A stretch of 64,000 nt of DNA, from assembly GCA_021399445.1 (NCBI GenBank), contig JAJTUQ010000004.1:310001-374000 (forward strand), in the 5' to 3' direction. The notes under the pieces were generated by a model. That model was not told the DNA's origin. It saw nothing but the letters and a program-made list of their open reading frames with translations, and made no database searches. This DNA comes from Xylogone sp. PMI_703. Lineage: Eukaryota > Ascomycota > Leotiomycetes. The translations under genes and the position numbers were made by a program. Each line of letters opens with the position of its first letter. Position 1 is the stretch's first letter. Shown one piece after another: positions 44,862 through 55,963 of the stretch.

Positions 44862-45889
44862 AATTGTGCCACTCTGATGGGTTGTGATTCGGTTCCTCTG
44901 CAGCGGTTGCAATGGGTCCGCCAGTTGAGGTACAGTGCTTTTTTGCGAGAGGGTGCTCGGGGGCCGAACGCATGGAGCACGCAAGGAGAGAGCGGTGACG
45001 GGTGACGGCGACGGCGATGGAGACCGACAGAGAGACCAGAGGAGTACCCTTTCTTTTATGACCAGTAAATAGGAAAGTCTTGACCGATGCCGTCTTACCC
45101 CATTCCCCACAGTCGCCTGGATTGTTTAGAGTCCGGGCATAGGGCTTTTCTTCGGCACAAAGGACCTCAGCATAGGAAGTTTTCATATTGCACAAAGTAT
45201 GATCTCTCCACAGCGGAGACGGAGCCGAGGTCATCCACCAACAGGAGGCATTTGGGAGCAATAGGCTTCGAGCTTTGACTGTCAGTGTTTGCGGTAATTG
45301 GCTCTGACTTGCGCTCTTGGACGTTGGAGGCGGAGTGGCTCTTGAAGAGTGGGTTGAAAGAAACTAACCGTCAAGCTCCCAGCCCTCTCTTGGCCCTAGA
45401 GCAGTGGACATGCCAACCAGCCGGCCCTACTGGCCGATCGCTCCCCTATATCGGCGCTGCCGACCGAAAGAGAGAAAACTTATGCCATCCCCTTCCAACA
45501 AATGGAGCAGCACAATACGACTCAACTCAATGAACAGGCTATTCAAGCTCTTCAAAGAAAGAGCGGCCCAACAATTGCGGGGTCCCAGTCAGCCACTTTG
45601 CGATCCCCAGACTGGGGAAGTTGGTAGCTGAAGCGGAAGTGTGGATCTCCGGATGCAACCATCGTACATATATCCCAGCTGCGTCTGAATTCTATTAAAT
45701 TTATTTTCATTTACTCAGCTCCCTCATCCTCAACCAAGACCTGTGTCTGTCCTCTTGCGCCCATTTGGACTTCTCCAGGACCGTAGACCAGGTTGCTATA
45801 GAAGGGTCGTTTGTCCAGATATCCAGTCTGGTGCCAGAGCTCACGAGCAAACTCACCGCAAGAAAGGACCTCGGACTCTGTTCATAACC
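44862..45889. other. Divergent promoter region of Zn2Cys6 gene and MFS gene
   Basis: About 1 kb without supported genes. It contains CGG direct/inverted half-sites at 45214-45227, a CGG-N9-CCG palindrome at 45422-45436 and CGG-N5-CCG at 45452-45462. Confidence 0.5.
45422..45436. promoter_or_regulatory. Candidate Zn2Cys6 site, CGG-N9-CCG
   Basis: CGG 45422-45424 and CCG 45434-45436, inverted with a 9-nt spacer, embedded in a longer GGCC palindrome, midway between a zinc-cluster gene and its divergent transporter. A second inverted pair (CGG-N5-CCG, 45452-45462) follows 15 bases later. Confidence 0.35.
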
Positions 45890-47782
45890 ATGGCTACCTC
45901 CGACAAATCGTCGCACACCGATATCGAGGCGAAAGCAGCAGTACCGCAAGAAAAGCTCTTTGAAACTGCTCAGGAAGTATGTACATGTCCTCGCTTTATT
46001 GAAGCGCTTTATATTAGATCGTCTTTATTTACACTTTATGTAGAATGCAAGTCTCGAGTCGGCAGAGGACCTTGAACACACCCCAGAAGTGAAGAGGCTT
46101 TTGTGGAAACAAGATCTGCGGATCATCCCTCTTTGCGCCTCGATTTATTTGCTCTGCTTCTTCGATCGCTCCAATATCGGTTGGTCCAGCTGTTTCTTAC
46201 TCCGACAAATGAAAATGGAAGATATGAAACTGACGTTGTATGCGTTGCGGTCTTACAGGAAATGCAAAAACACTCAATTCGAACACTCATGATGATCTAT
46301 TATCGGATACCCACATGACCAACTACCAGTATACGTATGGTCTTCTCCGAAAGTCCTAAGATGAAACATCTACTGACTGCCTTTATAGCATTGCTCTTAT
46401 GGTATTCTTGGTCGCCTACGGAGTCTTCGAAGTCCCGTCCAACTACTTCCTGAAAAAGGTATCACCGAGCAAATGGATCGCCTTTCTCATGCTGTCCTGG
46501 GGCGCAATTACTATGGGTCTTGGTGGCGCTAAGAACTATGCGACTGTGACTGCTGTGCGGTTTCTGCTAGGAGTATTTGAAGCAGGTCAGTCATTTCGCC
46601 AGATACTATACGTCCATGTACTAACCGTGGCTGCTGCCAGGCCTCTTTCCCGGTCTAGTCTACTACCTCACATTCTGGTACCGTACAGATGAGCGATCTA
46701 TCCGCGTTGCTTTCATTCTTGCTTCAGCAACACTTGCCGGGGCCTTCGGCGGTGCAGTTGCCTATGGTGTTGGCCACATGAACCAAACTTCGGGTCTCTC
46801 TGCTTGGCGTTGGTTGTTTATTCTCGAAGGAATCCCTAGTATCCTGAGTGCTGTTCCGGTGTACTTCTTCCTTCCTGATTATCCCGAGACAGTCAATTGG
46901 TTGAATGAAGAAGAGAAGGCTCTTGCAGTGAGAAGATTGGCTGTTGAAGGGAGTCACGGACATGGAAAGAGTTTGACCTGGCAGTCGGCTAAGGAGACGC
47001 TGTGTGAGTGGAGGTTATATGCTCATTACGCTGTAGGTTCCAGCCTTCCCCCCCCCCTTTTTTTTTTTTTTTGTGATGATGATCCTTCACATGAAATTAT
47101 GCTGACAGATTGAATTTAGATCTACTTCGGAATCTCCACACCATTCTCCAGTCTTTCACTCTTCACACCTAGCATCACTGCCGGTTTGGGATACAAAAAT
47201 CTCGAGGCCCAATTGATGACTGTCCCGCCATATGCTGTTGCCTGTAAGTAATATATCCAAAGTCATATATGATACACTCCCATCTAACTCTCCCTTGAAG
47301 ACGTTGTAACCATCCTCGTCTCTTGGTCCGCAGACCACTTCAATGCTCGTGCCCTACACTCAGCGCTCTTCGCAACAATCGGTGCAGCTGGTTTCATGGC
47401 ATCCGCTCTCCTCCCTGCAGATGCATACAAGCGACGTTATGGATGTCTCATCGTCGCCTCCAGCGGTTCCTTCTCCTGCATCCCACCTCTTCTCGGCTGG
47501 CTTTCCAGTAATCTTCATAGCACTGCTGCTGTCGGTCTAGCCATTGCTCTGAACGTCTCGGTTGGCGCACCAGGACAGATTGCTGGGGTATGGACCTACA
47601 AAGCCGATGAGGCGAAGAAAGGATATCCAACTGGACACTGGACAAATTGTGGGTTATTGCTCTTTGTTGCTGTTGGCTGCGTTGGTATGAGAATTTACTA
47701 TGGCATGAAGAATAGGGTTATTGCCCGGGAAGGAACAACGGTTGAGGGTGTCCAAGGTGTGAGGAAGTTCTACAAGTATTAG
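45890..47782 (+). CDS. MFS transporter, anion:cation symporter (allantoate permease Dal5-like)
   Basis: Seven exons in phase: 45890-45976, 46044-46179, 46259-46334, 46389-46585, 46641-47032, 47120-47243, 47301-47782, for 497 residues. Joins rebuild FDRSNIGNAKTLN (helix 1-2, typical of the family), FEAGLFPGLVYYL (helix 4 region) and SWSADHFNARAL (loop 8-9). The opening KRLLWKQDLRIIPLCASIYL and the sequence LPDYPETVNWLNEEEKALAV in the central loop are standard for the Dal5/Tna1 group that carries allantoate, nicotinate, biotin precursors or other carboxylates across the plasma membrane. Intron 5 holds a C10-T15 homopolymer tract. Divergent from a Zn2Cys6 gene. Confidence 0.9.
47048..47072 (+). 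repeat. C10/T15 homopolymer tract in intron 5
   Basis: Ten C followed by fifteen T within the intron at 47033-47119; acts as or near the polypyrimidine tract and may be length-variable or a sequencing-error hotspot. Confidence 0.8.
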
Positions 47783-48258
47783 GAGAGACCAAATGAAACT
47801 TTAAGACTGTAGTTATGAAGTTAATGTTTTCTGATGGTATGGAACCTTTAACGAGTAAAATATATAATGACATCGAACCCGACTCGACAAACAATCATCA
47901 TTCGTTTTAAATTTAAGTATGATGCTGAATCCTTGGTCTTCACTGCGATTGATGCTAGTTAGTCTGGGCGTAATTCTGATAAATAAAGAAAAGACTGACA
48001 AGATGCGGAGAAGTATTATCATACAGTCATCAAAGTGATCAGCTGCAAGGTCCATGGTTGCTCTATTGACCTAACTTGGACACATCAAATGAGGATGTTC
48101 AAAAGCTCTGTCATCAAGTGAAAAGGTCGTCGTTGTAGCCTAAAGCGCTTCATTTGCATGATCGGACAATCGGTTCTATAAACCCGCACACAAACACTCC
48201 TACACTGAGAGCATGCTTCATCCGAGATTTATGTTTAGAACTCGAGTCTGCTAGTATC
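47783..48258. other. Convergent 3' intergenic
   Basis: Between stop codons of the MFS gene and the next Zn2Cys6 gene; no gene supported. Confidence 0.5.
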
Positions 48259-50609
48259 TCAGCTTTGGTCGAAATTGTGCAATCCCAGATCCCATCCAGC
48301 CGGACCCGTATTGCCAATCTCAGGAAAATCAAAGTAGAGATCCTGGTAATTAAACACGTAATCCCAGGGCGTAGACTCATTCCAAAAGCGATTTTGCTGT
48401 TGTGGTACTGGATGTGGTTGCGTTTGCGACTGTTCATTTTGAAGATATTCAAGCCCCAACTGCCCAGGCATTTGTGACGCTCGAGACCCCTCCACCATTG
48501 CCACCGTGCCTATGCTGGGTTTCAAGCTTTCAATGTGGGCGTTAAATAGCAAAGATATCAACTCGTGTTGCCTTTTAGCGGTATTATCCCACGGTTCTAG
48601 CTCCATGAATACCTCTAATGCTTTTTGAACTTGCATGCTCCACTCTTCCACTTGCTGTCGACAGGTGTCTCTGAAAGTGTACAAGCTCAACAGAGGAATT
48701 ATGCATGCTTGAAATAAGTACCAACTTGCAGGCCATCCACTGTACTGATTCCTGGTCCACTCACTTGCAATGCTATATATTGCGTTCCTCGCAAGGTTCT
48801 GGCATTTGCTTACACAAACTTTTTGTTCTTGTGTGAGATCCCCACAGTTAATATGCCGAAGCGCGGCCTCCATTAATACTGGCCTATGCAGAATTATCCG
48901 GAGGTTCTGGTAGCGCCACTTGGCAGTTAGGCGTGGTTGGAGAAGATATTGTGGACATGGATTGGGAGTGTGGAAATATGATGGTAAGTTGTCGTACCAG
49001 TAAACTAGGTGAGCGTCGAGAGTCAAGCTTTCAGTAAAAGATAATTGAGGAGAGGAGATGAGTCGCTCCTGGATATGGGATGCTTGACGTGAAAATTCAA
49101 CCTCAGCTATTAGGTTTGAAAGAACGGATGGGCCCGTGATGAGTTCGCCAGTCTGTTAAGCTTGTCAGTTACAAATTCTGTAAGCTGTATGCTGAGGAAT
49201 ATTCTTACTTCATCATCTATGTTACTAGGCAAGTTGACTTCAGAATCAAATAAGTTGTTCTTAGACACGCGTCCGAGGTTAGTTGCCTCTCCAACATCAA
49301 GAACAACTAGACACCACCAGATCCTTCTTCTGATTTCTCTATGCCTTTTTGCAGCAATATCGGTCCCACCACTGATGTCACCAGGGAGTTCTTTATGCAG
49401 CCCTAATGCGTTCGCCATACGAAATACTGCCCCCATAACAGCAGACGCCATGTTTGGTCTATTGCGGTAATGCAGATACCAACCTGCCATCAAAGCAAGG
49501 GCCTGAACCGTCTCAATGTGGCCAGAACCAAATGATTCTATTCCTAAATGTGACTTTGCGGTGTTATAGTATGGCAAGTCGGCGAACGAGTCAGATGTTG
49601 TTAGAGCAATGGAACCCAGCGCGTAGACAATGTTCAAGAGAGCAATCCATGGAGAATCTTTACGTATTCCTGATGCGAGAGTTTGACGGAACGTCTGTTC
49701 ATCAAGGATTGGAGTCTTAGGATGGATATGAGTGAAATAGGCATCTATAAGGAGTTTAGGATCAGGAGGCGGGTTCGAAACATGACTTTGCTTGTTTCCG
49801 TTAACAGAGCCAGAATTTTGCCCTGAAGTGTCTGGTCTAGTCATATTATTCTGGTTCTGGAATACTGATTTGGGAGCTATACTCAAAAGCACGCGAAGTC
49901 CCGCGAGGGCAGAGGATGGGCCAACATAAGATGAAATCCGACCTGGTTGAAGAGAAAGAGAGTTTACATCGTCCGCGATGGCCTCAGTACCTTCTCTGTC
50001 ATCAACAGATTCATCGTACTCAAATGCTTCGGGTGACTTGCTTCCACCACGGGTATATGCACTTTGTGGTGATACACCATTAGGATGTTGTGATCCATTG
50101 TGAGTGAGCAATGGTGACTGCGCAGAAGCCACTGGAGATGGGCTAAGAAGGGTCATCAAAGACTCTCTACTTAAGGGAACTAGATCATCGAGAGATGAAG
50201 AAGGAAAGAGTTTGTGAAGAACACCGGTAGCATTCTGAAGTCGTGACCGAAGTGAGTCAAACGACCTACTCAGCACAAGTCAGCGAAGTCAAAATAGACA
50301 TCTACAGCTAGTATCAAGTAGCTCTAGCTGATAATGTTAAGACACCAGCATTAGTTGATTAGTGAGAACCTACTTTCTGGTAAGACTTGGTCTTGCCTCT
50401 GGTGCAGAATAACTACACCTCTCTGGCATCTTGTACCAGCGGCATGTGGAGCACGGCTCTGATCCATCGCATCTCACCTTGCGGCGTTTGCATTCCGCGC
50501 ATGCATTCTTAATCTTGTTGTCGCGGATCCGGTTGGTGATAACGGATGGCCTTCGAGGCTCTATCATGTTAGTAGCCGCAGCGGCAGTAGCACTGGGCGA
50601 TTGAAGCAT
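48259..50609 (-). CDS. Zn(II)2Cys6 transcription factor with fungal_trans domain
   Basis: Three exons, 50609-50374, 50268-49209 and 49152-48259, join in phase to 729 residues. The zinc cluster is at about residues 37-66: CAECKRRKVRCDGSEPCSTC then RWYKMPERC, with spacing x2, x6, x5, x2, x8. After a Ser-rich linker the middle homology region starts at DAYFTHIHPKTPILDEQTF, with ALGLHKELPGD and REIRRRIWWCLVVLD. The last junction rebuilds SNIDDETGELITGPSVL. The C-terminal end is Gln-rich, a likely activation segment. It is divergent from the sugar-transporter pseudogene at 51876, so it probably controlled that carrier; it may now be without its local target. Confidence 0.88.
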
Positions 50610-51875
50610 TTTCGTATCTCGGCGTCTGCTCTCCGTAACTGTGGTGCGGCCTGGAGATCAGCGTTCCATAGGACAGGTGGTCGAGCAGACTTAAAAGCAT
50701 CCACAGGAGGCGTCAGAGGCTTGGAAGCCGTAGAAGGCTCAGCTCAGGATATTCATGGACTGTTTAACGTTACCCCTGATAACTATCAAGTGGCTTCATC
50801 GATGCATTCAACCGCCTCTCTGATAAGTAGGTTCTAGGGAACTCCATGACCACTGGCCACTGTCCCTCGCAGGTGCGAGATTTGCGGGGATTACCCGACC
50901 CCTGAAATGTGCACGTGAGCGGAAGGTGCTCTCCGTATGCCCCATGAATCTGTTATCTAAGTTTCCCTGCAGAGCTCCAGCTTCATCCAGGAGTTTAATT
51001 CTGCAAGCGGTCAATACTCCAACCAATCTCCTGCTGAGAGTTCTACCCCGCGTTACTAATCACAATTCTCGGTGTTATTTTCGTTCTGCATCTTTTACCT
51101 ACTCCTTTAGGAGCTTGGGCTTTTTAGGCGTGCGCATTAGGGGCGGCTTGGGGATTACCGTTGCGTGCTTTGGTGTGGAGACTGGTATCTGGTTGCGCCC
51201 AGGTGAGCTCGAAATGCGACAAGAGCGTCAATGACGACTCAGTCAACAGTGCAATGCCTCTAGCTAGGTATTACTGTACCGCCTACGCAACATGTGCAAC
51301 GCACCTGAAGTGTGGTTTTCTATTCTTGGATAGATTCATAAAAATCATTCCTTTGCTTTGGAAAGATTCGTGCTGCATGTTACAAGACTCCAATGGAGCT
51401 TCACAATCGCAAGCATTCACTTGGCAACAGTGTGAACCCCAAGCTTCACTTTTCTGTCTTGGGTGCGGGGTAGTCTTGGACGTAACCCTCACCTACTTTA
51501 TCAAGGTAAAGCTTTGAGAATGCCTAGAAATATGTGAGCATGTCATTGGGCTTGAGAAACTCCGACGTTTCGAAAGTTGGAGGCCAAGAATTTGATGTTG
51601 CCGGCTGATATTGGATAATGAAGGTATTCTATCTTCTCGGGCACGAGATTGGGGGGTTACACGGCAACTCAGGAGCTGCAAGGAGTTGCCATTCTTCATG
51701 ATATGAGAATCTAAAGGACCCTGGCAGTGGAGAAAACTCTTGGTTCGATTGTATATATAAATAGAGGCTTTTCTAGCGGCCCCGGCGAAAATGGGAACGC
51801 ACCTCCGCGTGGAGCTCCAGAGCTTCATTATTGTATAAGTGACTTTGGATTCAGAGTGATAAAGCTTACGACAAA
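50610..51875. other. Divergent promoter region
   Basis: Between the Zn2Cys6 gene and the sugar transporter pseudogene. No coding sequence supported on either strand; the larger frames (50926-51234, 51493-51927) lack features. Confidence 0.45.
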
Positions 51876-54154
51876 ATGGCGGATACCAAGGACAACGGAG
51901 AGATTGGTGTTGTGTAAGTAGAGACATGCTTAAATTAGAGGTCTCGAGGAGCCCTCGTAAAGAAAGGATAGTAACAGTGAAAGTAGGAACGAAACATATG
52001 GGGCGAATGCCACGGATTCAGTTGATCCTGATGAGCGGGGGCGCAAACAGTCTATTTTTCAGGATGAGAACTCACGGAAAGCTAAAGTTGCTGCCATGAC
52101 AGAAAATGTTACGGGAGAGTGAGCCATCATATTGTTTGTGTATTTACAGGATATATGCTGATTGTTATTGAGAATTGTGAACCCTCTTGCTGGAATTCCT
52201 AAAGACCAATTGCTTCAGGATGTTGAAACGTTCGCCAACGATAATGGAATAACGGATATCCTACACACGCTCCGTAAGGGGGCTTTAGTTGCATAGAACC
52301 CTCATCATATTGATGAAATACATGAACTCACTGATGAAGACCGTCAGACACTGCATGATGAAGTAACAAATAGATGGAAGCATCCTCGAACCTTGTACTT
52401 CACCATCTTTCTCAACTCAATTGCCGCTACCATACAGGGGTGGGATCAGACAGGTAGACTACTATTACGCTGTGTTATTGTGCTCTCTAGCTGACCTGAT
52501 GCAGGATCCAACGGTGCTAACCTTACATTTGCTATTATTCTGGGTATTCCTGATTCTGGGCTGGAGTGTACGGCGGCTGGTACCTGTGCCAGAAATTCTT
52601 GGCTTATAGGATTTGTCAATTCATGTCCTTACATTGAAATTGCGATTTTGTAAGTATGATAGTTTACTTCTATTGGTTCTTGCTTTTGACTCCTGATCTT
52701 GCAGTGTTGCATGGCTATCGGATCCCGTCAACGATTATCTAGGTCGACGTGGTACTATTTTTGTTACTGCCATTTTCAGTCTACTTGCCCCTGTTGGATC
52801 AGCACTTACACAACACTGGGGTCAGCTGGCGGCATGTCGTGTTCTACTCGGAATTGGAATGGGCTTGAAAGAAGTCACTGTACCCATCTATTCAGCTGAA
52901 AACTCACCTGCAAATATCCGTGGGGGTCTCGTTATGTCATGGCAAGTTTGGACCGCTTTTGGAATATTTCTGGGACGTGCGCAAACCTTGTCTTTGTCCA
53001 TAGCGGGAGAATTACCTGGAGATTGCAGCTTGGTTCAGCATTTGTGCCCGCGGTCCCTCTTCTGCTCGGTATCTGGTACTGTCCGGAGTCTCCCAGGTGG
53101 CTCTTGAAAAAGAAGAAGGTTGCGCAAGCCTATCAATCCCTGTTGAAGCTCAGAAATAGTCCCCTTCAAGCTGCTAGGGATCTATATGCTATTCAGGCCC
53201 AACTTAACTACGAGGACCTCCTTTTAGAGCAGGCAGGTCTTGCAAAGAACAGCAATTACTTTGTCAGGTTTTTTGAAATTTTTACTATCCCGCGACTACG
53301 ACGAGCTACTCAAGCCTCTGGAATTGTTATGATTGCTCAACAAATGTGTGGAAGTAAGTTTGGAACGATATATTCTAATGCAGAAAGAAATACTAAGCCC
53401 TGTAGTTAATATCATCTCGTTCTATTCATCCACCATCTTCGTCGAAGCCGGAGCCAGCAACATTGGTGCACTTCTTGCATCATTTGGATTCGGATTAGTA
53501 AACTTTCTCTTTGCCTGGCCTGCTGTTTTGACGATTGATACTTTCGGGCGTCGAGGTCTGCTGATATTTACATTTCCAAATATGTTCTGGACTCTGCTCG
53601 CGGCTGGCATGTGTTTCTATATCCCAGAGAGCTCGGATGCTCATCTGGGTTTGATTGCATTCTTTATCTACTTATTTGATGCTTTCTACTCTCCTGGTGA
53701 AGGGCCCGTTCCATTTACTTATTCTGCTGAGGTCTTCCCTCTCACCCAAAGAGAAGTTGGTATGTCCTGGGCTGTCGCAACAAATAATTTCTGGGCTTCC
53801 ATTCTGTCACTTACTTTCCCTCGCATGCTCAAAGCTTTAACCCCACAAGGTGCCTTTGGGTTTTACGCCGGCTTGAATGTTCTTGCCCTTGTAATGGTTT
53901 TCCTTTTCCTCCCGGAGACTAAGCAACGAACTCTGGAAGAATTGGATTACGTCTTTGCCGTTCCGACGAGAACTCACGCCAAGTATCAGTTTACAAAAGT
54001 GTTGCCATGGTGGATTAGACGGTGGGTCCTTATGAGGAAAGACGCTGTTTGCCCTGATTTGTATAAGTTTGGAGATGAGGTTTGGAATGACTCTTCCTCA
54101 GAAGCTAAAAGAGAGAACGTCGAGAGTGAGGTGAAGGAAGATACTGCTGCTTAA
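51876..54154 (+). pseudogene. MFS sugar transporter pseudogene (nonsense plus frameshift)
   Basis: Six exons follow splice signals: 51876-51913, 51978-52118, 52173-52453, 52505-52649, 52705-53353 and 53406-54154. ATG 51876 has a good ACAAAATGGC context. Joins rebuild [35 protein letters not shown] and [20 protein letters not shown], all landmarks of fungal sugar porters, along with [21 protein letters not shown] and [16 protein letters not shown]. Two lesions break it: codon 101 is TAG (52294-52296) where the family suggests Gln, and one base is missing at about 52974 within [13 protein letters not shown]; exon phases confirm exactly one lost base. Everything after is well kept, so inactivation looks recent. 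Substrate would have been a hexose or disaccharide. Confidence 0.85.
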
Positions 54155-54874
54155 ACAATTCCATGTCGATATTGGATGAATGATGATGGTTGGCGTGTAC
54201 AAGAGATGGCTTCAATGCTTTTGGAGTAGCACATGTGCTATGATTAATGACGTTGACTTTGATATACTTTTTGATTCCCCAACGCTAGGCAAGTTTATCT
54301 TATACCAAGGAGTCTATTTCGGTTCAACTCAAGAATGAAATTATTCATCTTTCAGATAGTCAGAATCATATTATATGAAATTTGTGTTATTCAAATCGTG
54401 CATCGCGAAAGGGTGATCTCTCTTTCTGGGTGATACTTTCTCTAAAGCGGTTCGGACTGAGGAGGACCTGAACATGATAACTACTTTGACCAAGTTAAGC
54501 GTTATATAAAGGTAATACGCCGTAGCCAATGGTGCGCTAGCAATCAGAATGACTAAGGTGACTGGGTTTGCGGTTGTATTCTTGCGTGTGGGTGCATGTG
54601 CATCTGGGGATGAATGAAAGCTTAGGTAGATGTGGTGGGGCTACTGCTTACGATACTTCAAGGATGTAAGTGTCCGTTATTACTTGATGGTAGCTATGAG
54701 ATGGCATGTCGCATACCAGTATGACTTTCTCGGTTTTCAGTGACTGTTATGGGTACTCTTATGTAGAATTGAGTATTGGTTTGTTAGTTTGTTCAAATTT
54801 ACGGCTCCAGAGCTCGCTATGAATTACATTATTCTTTCGTGCCACCCCTGGTCACAGTACTTTCCGAACTTGGT
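54155..54874. other. Convergent 3' intergenic
   Basis: No gene supported between the two convergent stop codons. Confidence 0.45.
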
Positions 54875-55963
54875 TCAGTTATCTTTTTCCATATTCGCCA
54901 GCTCCTTATTAGGCCAGAAGTGAGAGAGATCTCCTACTGGCAATGAGAACATTCGCATCTCTGCCGCCATCATCACTACGGTCATGTACCAGCCTAGTAT
55001 TGCCAGGACGAAGAAAGTGCTACCGCCAGTCTAGATTCACGGGATCTTAGTTGTTTTATTCGTTAGACGCGTAAAGAGCATTAGAATCCTACCTTTTGCA
55101 AAGTCATAGCCTCCGAATAATCTCCCGTGCTCACTTTCCAGTACGCACCAGCAAATAGCCAACTGCTGATGGACGCGAACATGAAAATGAGTGCAAAAAC
55201 CAAATTCGTCTTCAGTGTGAATATCCAAGTCGTGAACAGCCAGAACCCCCAAATCGTGAGATACAAGGCGACAGCAGCGTTATATCCAACTGATGCAGCG
55301 CCTTCAGCCTCGTTTCCTGTGGCGGAGTACGCTTGCTGGATGTGCCAGGACGGGGTCTGTAGAACGCCGAATGAGAGCCAGAAGACTGCAAACATGCCCA
55401 TTACCATCATTGAGAGAAAGTTGCCCATGATCCATTCGAAGATGGTAGCTAGGATGAGAAGAACGGGGCCGGTAAAGTAGAATATACCGCTGCGTAATCG
55501 GTATGTGTTAGAATTTCTTCTTGGTTGAAGAATACAGAAAGCATAAAACGCATTGAGAGTTACTTACACAACACCAACGAGTTGAGTGTTTCCACCCCAC
55601 CCTACCATAACACCAGCGAATGTTGTTGCGGCAATGATGAAGCTTTAGAGGGTTGTATGTCAGCTTTTATCTAGATGTATGCGATGTTGTTGATGTTAAC
55701 TCTCAAGCTACGTACCCCATCAAGCCCAAAGGCGTAGGGTTGGCAAATCGCTTTCTAAAGTCCCCGACCTCAGCAGTCTTAGGGGTAAGATATAGCTGTA
55801 TCAATTAGCATCTTGCTATTGTATGCAAGGGAGAATACTTGTATACTTTCTCAAAGAGCTCTGGGGAGATGGTCACAGCTCCTACTGACTTGATATGGCT
55901 GAGCTGTGCCTCGAGGTCAGACTCAGTCATCTTCCTCTGAAATATCCCATCGGTCTCAGCCAT
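54875..55963 (-). CDS. GPR1/FUN34/YaaH family acetate transporter (AcpA/Ady2-like)
   Basis: Five exons, 55963-55847, 55795-55716, 55642-55568, 55489-55093 and 55030-54875, join in phase to 274 residues. The family signature NPTPLGLMGF (consensus NPAPLGL) is rebuilt at the junction of exons 2 and 3, near residue 59. Six hydrophobic helices follow, with GWGGNTQLVGVVGIFYFTGP, FGVLQTPSWHIQQAY and a final YMTVVMMAAEM. The length and N-terminal cytoplasmic segment match AcpA and Ady2, which carry acetate and other short monocarboxylates with protons across the plasma membrane. All introns have clean GT..AG ends. Likely subject to acetate induction and glucose repression as in relatives, though no site was identified. 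Confidence 0.92.

Noticed and set aside
44862..45110. N-terminal extension of the Zn2Cys6 gene
   Set aside because: No ATG at the far end (GTG only) and the extra residues are Ser/Pro repeats without family match; ATG 44861 leads straight into the zinc cluster.
51493..51927. 144-codon minus-strand frame overlapping the sugar transporter start
   Set aside because: No family features, and it is antisense to a well-supported first exon and intron.
52280..52300. A tiny intron removing the premature stop in the sugar transporter
   Set aside because: The GTAAGG..CATAG pair would make a 23-nt intron, too short for fungi, and would also shift the frame.
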